From: CAWUJT01 sp963922715
GTDB lineage: Bacteria > Pseudomonadota > Alphaproteobacteria > Rhodobacterales > Rhodobacteraceae
Reading direction: 5' to 3'
NCBI GenBank assembly: GCA_963922715.1
Contig: CAWUJT010000009.1
Coordinates: forward strand, 1-45,422
Length of the DNA: 45,422 nt
Shown here in pieces: positions 26,599-32,944 of the stretch. Position 1 is the first letter of the stretch; each line of letters starts with the position of its first letter. A program made the position numbers and the translations under genes. The notes beneath the pieces were generated by a model. That model did no database searches, was not told the origin of the DNA, and saw only the letters and a list, made by a program, of their open reading frames with translations.

Positions 26599-26620
26599 AG
26601 CGATCCTTCCGAAAGCTCAA
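26592..26620 (-). promoter_or_regulatory. Probable mbfA promoter
   Basis: On the minus strand TTGAGC (26620-26615) and TATTTA (26597-26592) are 17 bases apart. The -10 box lies inside one arm of the Irr-like palindrome, so Irr bound there would block RNA polymerase. Confidence 0.5.
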
Positions 26621-26667
26621 GCTTATGCGCCCAGTTCGTTAGCCTAAGATCATGTTTTCTGATGATA

Positions 26668-27147
26668 TCAAAGACGCCGAAACATTACCAAACTGTCAGT
26701 CGGTACGCCGCCCAAGGGGATAAATGCCCCTGGCACACGGCCCACGGTTTCAAATCCGTAGCGCTCCCATAATGCAATGGCCTGTATGTTCGATGCCACC
26801 ACGAAATTAAACACCATACCAAGATACCCAAGCCGTTTCGCTTCACCCAGAGCATGGGAAAGCATTGCTGTGGCAACACCTTGCCCGCGGGCGCTTGGGG
26901 CGGTGACAAACCCACAATTGCAGTAATGCCCGCCCCCGCCAGGGCGATTGTCTTGGATATAATATGTTCCCAAAGGATGGTCGCTGGCACAGATATAGGC
27001 GTGATCCCGCAACCAATAGGCCAATGCCGCGTCTTTGCTGATGGAAGGATCAATGGCATAGGTTTGGCCTGCGCGAAACACAGGTTCAAGCATGCTCCAA
27101 ATCTGCGCATCATCGTCGGAGGTGGCGGCGCGTATAATCACACCCAC
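26668..27147 (-). CDS. GNAT-family N-acetyltransferase
   Basis: The 159-residue product is a complete single GNAT domain: the acetyl-CoA loop SARGQGVATAML (about 88-99), the preceding CNCGFVTAPSARG strand and the C-terminal ALWERYGFETVGRVPGAF. The substrate is unknown. It begins six bases after the leuB stop on the same strand and so is probably cotranscribed with the leucine gene; a metabolic link is not evident. Confidence 0.87.
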   Translation of the reverse strand: MGVIIRAATSDDDAQIWSMLEPVFRAGQTYAIDPSISKDAALAYWLRDHAYICASDHPLGTYYIQDNRPGGGGHYCNCGFVTAPSARGQGVATAMLSHALGEAKRLGYLGMVFNFVVASNIQAIALWERYGFETVGRVPGAFIPLGGVPTDSLVMFRRL

Positions 27148-27153
27148 AGACTT

Positions 27154-28278
27154 TTAGTTCGTTGTCGGTGACGCAGTCGACGCGTTGAGTTTGGAGAGAA
27201 TAACATCCCCCATTTGAGCCGTTGAAAGCGGTGAGCGGTTCCCGGCAGAGGCCAGATCAGCCGTCCGCCATCCATCTGCAAGCACCGCTTCGACCGCATT
27301 TTCCAAGCGATCCGCTTCAGCGCCCTGATCGAAGGAGTAGCGCAGCGCCATTGCAAAACTCAGGATACAGGCAATAGGATTGGCCTTGCTTTCACCAGCA
27401 ATATCGGGGGCAGAACCATGCACAGGTTCATAAAGCGCCTTAGGCCGTCCATTGGCCATCGGGGCACCCAGACTTGCAGAGGGCAGCATACCCAGTGATC
27501 CGGTCAGCATGGCGGCAAGGTCGGACAACAGATCGCCAAACAGGTTATCTGTCACGATCACATCAAATTGTTTGGGCCAGCGTGTGAGCTGCATCGCGCC
27601 GGCATCGGCATACATATGGCTGAGCTCAACGTCTGCATATTCGGCATCATGCACTTCTTGCACGACTTCGCGCCAAAGCACGCCGGATTCCATCACATTG
27701 GCCTTCTCCATCGAGCAGACTTTGTTTGACCGGCGACGAGCCAGTTCAAACGCGGAGCGTGCCACGCGGGCGATCTCACTTTCCGTATAGCGTTGCGTGT
27801 TGATGCCGACGCGCTCATTACCCTCGGTGATGATTCCGCGGGGATCACCAAAATAAACACCACTTGTCAGTTCCCGAACGATCATGATGTCGAGGCCAGC
27901 AACAACCTCCGATTTCAAGGAGGAGAACTCTGCCAGAGCATCAAAACATTGCGCCGGGCGGAGGTTAGCATAAAGGTCCATCTCTTTGCGCAAACGTAAA
28001 AGTCCGCGTTCGGGTTTGACGCTGAAATCAAGATCATCATATTTTGGCCCACCCACGGCCCCAAGCAAAACAGCATCCACGGCTTGTGCTTTGGCCATCG
28101 TGTCATCGGTCAGCGGTGTGCCGTGGCGATCATAAGCTGCCCCGCCAACAAGGTCCTCTGAAATATCGAAGTGGAGGCCACGATTGTCGGCAAACCATGC
28201 AATCACCCGGCGCACTTGCGCCATCACCTCTGGGCCAATGCCATCGCCAGGAAGGATCAATAATGTGGGATTGGCCAT
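27154..28278 (-). CDS. leuB: 3-isopropylmalate dehydrogenase
   Basis: Third enzyme of leucine synthesis; oxidises and decarboxylates 3-isopropylmalate with NAD. The 374-residue product has LLILPGDGIGPEV, GPKYDDLDFSVKPERGLLRLRKEMDLYANLRP, the TDNLFGDLLSDLAAMLTGSLGMLPSASLG active-site stretch and EPVHGSAPDIAGE. The start is clear: GAGGA lies eight bases before the ATG. It is 21 bases downstream of the nuclease-fold gene. Confidence 0.96.
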   Translation of the reverse strand: MANPTLLILPGDGIGPEVMAQVRRVIAWFADNRGLHFDISEDLVGGAAYDRHGTPLTDDTMAKAQAVDAVLLGAVGGPKYDDLDFSVKPERGLLRLRKEMDLYANLRPAQCFDALAEFSSLKSEVVAGLDIMIVRELTSGVYFGDPRGIITEGNERVGINTQRYTESEIARVARSAFELARRRSNKVCSMEKANVMESGVLWREVVQEVHDAEYADVELSHMYADAGAMQLTRWPKQFDVIVTDNLFGDLLSDLAAMLTGSLGMLPSASLGAPMANGRPKALYEPVHGSAPDIAGESKANPIACILSFAMALRYSFDQGAEADRLENAVEAVLADGWRTADLASAGNRSPLSTAQMGDVILSKLNASTASPTTN

Positions 28279-28299
28279 GTCTGAGGTCCTCTTTTTGCC

Positions 28300-29370
28300 T
28301 TATTGCGAGGTATCGCCGGTTTGCGGTAGGGTCAAGTCAACCCACACCAACCGGCCTGTCCCGGCATCTGCAACCGTTGTGCCAAAAGGTTCTGACGGCT
28401 TGGGCCAGAAAATCCCGCTCTGAACAATGTCTAAGTTTTGAGATGGCAGGATATAATCGACACGCAGCGGCCCCGGCCCCTGCTGCCAGTTGGCCGTATC
28501 AAGGGCGGGATTGCCCTGGTGCGCATTTGGATTTGTAGCCTCTCTGCCGCCTTTGCTTTGCGATTGAGGGTCTTGTAGCAACGGATGCGACAAAAGCGAC
28601 GCAATCGCCTGATGGCGGCCTTCGCCATCGATTGGATCGAGATTTGCACGCCCGATCAAAACCGGATTGGGGATATGTTCAAGACGATCCCTGATGAAGG
28701 CAATCTGTGCACTGTTGCGCAGGCCATTGCGATCTTCCGGACCATCAAAAACGGGGGGGATATTCACAAAAACAAGCAGAGTGAGCCCTTGGACCGCCAC
28801 CTCAAACATCCCTACAGACACCAGCGGGAGGATGGATATGGCGTCATCAGGCACGAGGCCCTCAAGGGTGCCCCAATCTTTCCACAAGACCCTGTGATGA
28901 TCTTGAACGTTGGTGACTGGGTAGCGAGACAGAACTGCCACACCGTTTTGCCCGGTAAAAGCACCATAACCGAGCGCGTCTTCTGGTTCGTTCAGGCGTT
29001 GATCTCCATCAAGATCCATATGGCTGTTTATCCCAGACACAGGTTTTGGAAAGGCTGCATACCCATAAACAAGCCCGTTCTCTGATAACAGAGCGTTAAA
29101 AGCCTGCAGCCCCAATTGTGCATGATCCCAGTCTAGGCCCCCTAAAACCAAAATATCCGCATTGATTTGCACAATAATCTCAACCGTGGCCAAAATTTTA
29201 GAATCATTGCGGTTTTGGATCGCATCCAGCATTAGCCCAGGACCATTTTGACTGAGATCGGTCATAAAAAAAGCTATTCGGCTTAAATTGTCGTCTCTTT
29301 CAGCACATCCTGAGGTTGCGATACAACAAGTGATTGCGGAAAATCCCCCGGCTCTAAGGCTTTTATAAAT
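28300..29370 (-). CDS. Endonuclease/exonuclease/phosphatase-fold protein, probably anchored lipoprotein, catalytic residues degenerate
   Basis: The folded part (from about 29290 down) follows the EEP family: RIAFFMTDLSQNGPGLML, ADILVLGGLDWDH, GVAVLSRYPV, VLIGRANLDPIDGEG, LRVDYILPS and LVWVDL. Several expected catalytic residues are changed: the first-strand Asn is Met, the usual QE acidic pair is GG, and the final SDH is replaced by VWVDL. The N terminus is a problem. The first in-frame ATG after the upstream gene (29265) would cut the first strand, while the frame before it encodes a signal-like stretch ending in the lipobox-like ATSGC. An ATT at 29370 with AAAGG five bases upstream would give exactly that signal, overlapping the upstream gene by 88 bases. 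I list that start tentatively. Confidence 0.6.
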   Translation of the reverse strand: MYKSLRAGGFSAITCCIATSGCAERDDNLSRIAFFMTDLSQNGPGLMLDAIQNRNDSKILATVEIIVQINADILVLGGLDWDHAQLGLQAFNALLSENGLVYGYAAFPKPVSGINSHMDLDGDQRLNEPEDALGYGAFTGQNGVAVLSRYPVTNVQDHHRVLWKDWGTLEGLVPDDAISILPLVSVGMFEVAVQGLTLLVFVNIPPVFDGPEDRNGLRNSAQIAFIRDRLEHIPNPVLIGRANLDPIDGEGRHQAIASLLSHPLLQDPQSQSKGGREATNPNAHQGNPALDTANWQQGPGPLRVDYILPSQNLDIVQSGIFWPKPSEPFGTTVADAGTGRLVWVDLTLPQTGDTSQ

Positions 29371-30167
29371 TGTCGCCTTTTGGTTAAAAGCATCATGGAA
29401 ACCCTGTGTAATGCGATACCACGTATGAAGAAGGCGGCGGGTAAAAAAGCCCATAGTGTCATCATCCAAATTAAAGCGTGATCACTCTTCAGCAGGTTCA
29501 ACCCGTAGTGCAGCCCAACCATCCAAGCAAGTGATGGGCTTATGAATGGCAGAATAACCCCTAAAGCGATGCTAATTTTTGCATGTCGTCTTAGGCGCAG
29601 GATCACATCCATTCCAGCCGTAGGATCAAAGGTCGGCAGATTGATCCAAACATTGAAAGAGCCCGTAGAGGAAGGCCAAGACTTAAGGCGTATGAGGATA
29701 GCGAAAATTGTCAAAAAAATCAAAGCCCACAGATAGGCAAGGCCAGCAAGCACACGCACCTTAACTCTTTGGTCAAAGGATGTGGTGTCTGGCAGAACAT
29801 CCATCACCGCGCGAATAGGCGAGAATGGGAAATCTACAGCCAGACCTAAAAGGATGCCAATGGATTCAAAAAACCGCGCCATCATTGTTGGATAGGTCCC
29901 CCCTGAGAGGGCAGTAGCCATGGAAAAAACCATGGCAAACATCATAAGAAATTTTACGCGATTAAGGGGCGCGGCATCACGAAATTCAATGAGACCTGGA
30001 TAAACACCTCCGTATTCGCAAAGCACATAGATAAATGCGAATACTGAGATAAGTGTCAGTAACTGGTTTGTTTCTGTACTAACACCTGAGAGAATTGTCG
30101 CAGGCGTAACAATCATTATTACAATCAAAAATGCCCGCAACAGCGCACCAACAAGTTGCACCCACAC
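29283..30167 (-). CDS. Multi-pass membrane protein of unknown function
   Basis: The 294-residue product has about seven hydrophobic segments (near 5-28, 36-55, 70-90, 97-112, 137-163, 196-222 and 228-250) and no motif I know. The start is a GTG at 30167 with GAGGA seven bases upstream. The C-terminal 45 residues are polar and cytoplasmic or periplasmic. It lies between leuD and the nuclease-fold gene and overlaps the latter's likely start. A position inside the leucine cluster suggests cotranscription only. Confidence 0.75.
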   Translation of the reverse strand: MWVQLVGALLRAFLIVIMIVTPATILSGVSTETNQLLTLISVFAFIYVLCEYGGVYPGLIEFRDAAPLNRVKFLMMFAMVFSMATALSGGTYPTMMARFFESIGILLGLAVDFPFSPIRAVMDVLPDTTSFDQRVKVRVLAGLAYLWALIFLTIFAILIRLKSWPSSTGSFNVWINLPTFDPTAGMDVILRLRRHAKISIALGVILPFISPSLAWMVGLHYGLNLLKSDHALIWMMTLWAFLPAAFFIRGIALHRVSMMLLTKRRQFIKALEPGDFPQSLVVSQPQDVLKETTI

Positions 30168-30365
30168 TGCCCAATCCTCAACTTGGATGAGACCAATACA
30201 TGCCAGTCTCTTATTCCATTTATACCCGTAAAAGAGGTAACTGCCTTATTATTGCCACTATATTGCCTTTATTTTCACATTCTCGCAACTGTTGTATTGG
30301 CAAAATGTGATTTTTTTTAAGCTCGCCGTAAAAGTCTTTGAAATAAAGAGATTTAATAACATCCA
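30168..30365. other. AT-rich spacer between leuD and the membrane-protein gene
   Basis: No gene is visible. On the minus strand the element GGCAATA occurs twice within 12 bases (GGCAATATAGTGGCAATAATA), and TTGCGA followed after 17 bases by CAATAT could be a promoter for the membrane-protein gene. No convincing terminator follows leuD. Confidence 0.3.
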
Positions 30366-30971
30366 TCAAACCCAAGGGCGCAAAGCTGTGGCGCGCTGTT
30401 CAAAGGCATCAATCACAGCCTTCTTTTCGAGTGTTAGGCCGATATCATCAAGGCCTTCGAGCAAACAATGTTTTCGAAACGGGTCAATCTCGAAAGCGAT
30501 GGGTGTGCCATCTGTCAAACGGATGGTTTGATTTTCTAAATCAACGGTGATTTTGGCATTCGCCCCCTTTTCGGCGTCTTGCATGACTTGATCCACCTGC
30601 TCTTGCGGTAAGGCGATGGGCAAAATGCCGTTTTTGAAACAGTTATTGTAAAAAATATCGGCATAACTGGGGGCAATCACGACCTTGATGCCAAAATCAA
30701 GCAGGGCCCAGGGCGCGTGCTCACGGCTCGACCCGCATCCGAAATTTTCGCCCGAAATCAAAATCTCGGCATCTCGGTACGCAGGTTTGTTGAGGACAAA
30801 CTCAGGAATTTCTTGCCCGTCTTCATCGTAACGCATTTCATCAAAAAGGTTTTTGCCCAAACCTGAGCGTTCGATGGTCTTCAAAAACTGCTTGGGGATA
30901 ATCATATCGGTGTCCACGTTTATCAATGGCAACGGGGCGGCAACGCCCGAAAGCATTTCGAATTTCTTCAT
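30366..30971 (-). CDS. leuD: 3-isopropylmalate dehydratase small subunit
   Basis: Small subunit of the aconitase-type enzyme that isomerises 2- to 3-isopropylmalate; it pairs with the iron-sulfur large subunit LeuC. The 201-residue product has PLPLINVDTDMIIPKQFLKTI near the N terminus, the signature GENFGCGSSREHAPWAL and DLENQTIRLTDG. AAAGGAG upstream supports the start. leuC, its obligatory partner and usual upstream neighbour, is not in the window: the gene 12 bases upstream encodes a DUF4198 protein instead. Confidence 0.95.
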   Translation of the reverse strand: MKKFEMLSGVAAPLPLINVDTDMIIPKQFLKTIERSGLGKNLFDEMRYDEDGQEIPEFVLNKPAYRDAEILISGENFGCGSSREHAPWALLDFGIKVVIAPSYADIFYNNCFKNGILPIALPQEQVDQVMQDAEKGANAKITVDLENQTIRLTDGTPIAFEIDPFRKHCLLEGLDDIGLTLEKKAVIDAFEQRATALRPWV

Positions 30972-30983
30972 CTCACCTCTCCT

Positions 30984-31802
30984 TTAGTCTTGGTCTAGGG
31001 AATCTGCGCCCGTCACACAACACGAGGGCACAGCAAAAGTCAGCGACGCCCAATGGCTATACCACTCAGCACCCAATGCAGGATCGTGGAGCTCTAGCAC
31101 CACCGCATCGACAAGGTAGCTGTGTCCTGGTGTTACAGGCAAAAGAACCCGACCGCTTTCATCTGTTTTATGAAGCGAGATGTGAACCTCATCTTCTGGC
31201 GATTTCTCAAAAAGCTCAATTTGGGCGTCTGCCTGCGGCGCGCCCTGATATATAAGCTGCACTAAGAAACCTGCACTTAGATCATCTGTGTAGGGGTTTG
31301 TCAGGGCCACCAATTCATGTGCCAGCCCCTGAAACTGGTCTGCCCCTTGGCCATGGCCAATACCGACCAAAGACTTGGCATAGCGGCGATATAATTCCTT
31401 AAAAGGGATTTCAAAACTCAGGCCGCTGGTATCCAGGCTTTTGTGCGCAACAAACGTGTCAAACTTCCCCTGTTCGCGGTATGTCAAAGAAGCATCCGTC
31501 GTTTCATGAATAAGAACCAAAAGCCCTTCAGGTGGGTTTTCGATCTGAATAGCCGGAGTATCCCCAGCCACCGCAGAAAGGGCTGCTGTGTCCCCTGCGA
31601 TGAAACGATCAAAGCGGACGCTGCGCGTGGGCAAATAACTGTAACTCGGCCCCATAAAATTCTGCCCCACTCTGAAATGCGCCTGAAACGGGTCGCCTAC
31701 AGACAGGTGATATGCCTCCGGTTCGATCCAGAATTCATGTGCTTGTGCTTTGCTCCAGATTAAGCAAAACATCACACACAAGAACTTAAGGGGTGGAATC
31801 AT
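30984..31802 (-). CDS. DUF4198 (NikM-like) periplasmic protein
   Basis: The 272-residue product has a signal peptide ending in SKAQA, after which the mature protein begins HEFWIEPEAY, the hallmark of DUF4198, a family once described as related to nickel-uptake components. The rest looks like a beta-sandwich, with an ELFEKSPEDEVHISLHKTDESGRVLLPVTPGHSYLVDAVVLE segment and a C-terminal vicinal cysteine pair in VPSCCVTG. A metal-related role is suggested by the family and by the divergent HupE-like gene. AGAGAG lies eight bases upstream. Its ATG overlaps the ATG of the divergent gene by two bases, and leuD follows 12 bases after its stop. Confidence 0.78.
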   Translation of the reverse strand: MIPPLKFLCVMFCLIWSKAQAHEFWIEPEAYHLSVGDPFQAHFRVGQNFMGPSYSYLPTRSVRFDRFIAGDTAALSAVAGDTPAIQIENPPEGLLVLIHETTDASLTYREQGKFDTFVAHKSLDTSGLSFEIPFKELYRRYAKSLVGIGHGQGADQFQGLAHELVALTNPYTDDLSAGFLVQLIYQGAPQADAQIELFEKSPEDEVHISLHKTDESGRVLLPVTPGHSYLVDAVVLELHDPALGAEWYSHWASLTFAVPSCCVTGADSLDQD

Positions 31803-32922
31803 GTGGCGAACTCTCTTTTTTTCTCTGACCATGCTTATAGGTGGTCTTGCCCTCCCAAGCCAAGCCCATGAAATTCGCCCGGCTATCGCGGATATAACCA
31901 TTACGGAAACGGAGTTGGAGCTGCAAATCCGCACACCGCTGGAGCCTTTGATTGCGGGGATGCCACTTGATAGCTTGGAAAATACAAATGACAGCCCACT
32001 TGCGGGATATCACGACAGATTGCGCGCAATGCCGCCTGATGAATTACGCCAGGTTTTTGAGACGTCATGGGAACAGCTGAGCACGTTAATTCTGCTACAA
32101 GCGGGCGACACACGGCTGACGCTGGAACTTGTGGGCGTAAACATTCCCGAGGTTGGTGACGCAGAGTTTGCACGCGACAGCCAAATCATTCTGCGCAGCG
32201 ATCTGCCTGATGACGGCACAGATGTCATTTTTGGATGGAGCGCGCGCCTTGGAGCAATTGTGTTGCGTCAACAACAGGGCGAAGAGATTTATGCGGCCAT
32301 TCTCGCCCCTGGAGAGCTGTCTGAGCCACTGCCAAGGGGGGCTGTGCTCGAACAATCGGCCTCTGAAGTCTTTCTGACCTACCTTATCTCAGGGTTTGAT
32401 CATATTCTGCCGAAAGGCTTGGACCATATTCTGTTCGTCTTGGGGCTGTTCTTTTTCGCGCTCGCCTGGGGGCCGCTTTTGTGGCAGGTGTCGGCCTTTA
32501 CCTTAGCACACACGATCACCCTTGCGCTGGCAACGCTTGGAGTTGTGACCGTCGCCCCCGATATTGTGGAGCCGCTGATTGCGGCCTCGATTGCCTATAT
32601 CGCCGCTGAAAACGTTTTTGGCTCTGGTCAGATCAATGTGCGACGTGTCGCCCTGATTTTCGGCTTTGGGCTGTTGCACGGATTGGGCTTTGCCACCGTT
32701 TTAGGGGACTTCGGGCTTGAGCAAGGCCAATTTATCCTGTCGCTGATCGCGTTCAACATTGGTGTCGAGTTGGGTCAAATCGCTGTACTGATTTTGGCAT
32801 TTCTTACCGTTGGACTTTGGTTTGGCTCAAAACCCTGGTACCGTGGCTATATCGCAGTTCCAGCTTCTGTCATTATCGGATGCATTGGCCTCTATTGGAC
32901 GATAGAACGCACACTTTTGTGA
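31801..32922 (+). CDS. HupE/UreJ-family membrane protein with periplasmic N-terminal domain
   Basis: The 373-residue product has a signal peptide (MWRTLFFSLTMLIGGLALPS then QA) and a mature N terminus HEIRPAIADI. A periplasmic domain runs to about 190, followed by six or seven membrane segments carrying conserved charged or histidine residues: GFDHILPKGLDHILF, FTLAHTITLALA, AAENVFGSG, FGLLHGLGFATVLG and FNIGVELGQ. Relatives are tied to nickel or cobalt handling for hydrogenase or urease, neither of which is in this window, so the metal is open. AAGGGG seven bases upstream supports the ATG at 31801. Confidence 0.82.
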   Translation: MWRTLFFSLTMLIGGLALPSQAHEIRPAIADITITETELELQIRTPLEPLIAGMPLDSLENTNDSPLAGYHDRLRAMPPDELRQVFETSWEQLSTLILLQAGDTRLTLELVGVNIPEVGDAEFARDSQIILRSDLPDDGTDVIFGWSARLGAIVLRQQQGEEIYAAILAPGELSEPLPRGAVLEQSASEVFLTYLISGFDHILPKGLDHILFVLGLFFFALAWGPLLWQVSAFTLAHTITLALATLGVVTVAPDIVEPLIAASIAYIAAENVFGSGQINVRRVALIFGFGLLHGLGFATVLGDFGLEQGQFILSLIAFNIGVELGQIAVLILAFLTVGLWFGSKPWYRGYIAVPASVIIGCIGLYWTIERTLL

Positions 32923-32944
32923 AACAACCAGCTTGGCTATCCCA

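Noticed and set aside
32922..32944. AGCCA/TGGTT stem between convergent hupE-like gene and infB as a two-way terminator
   Set aside because: The stem is five pairs with a wobble and neither side has a T tract.
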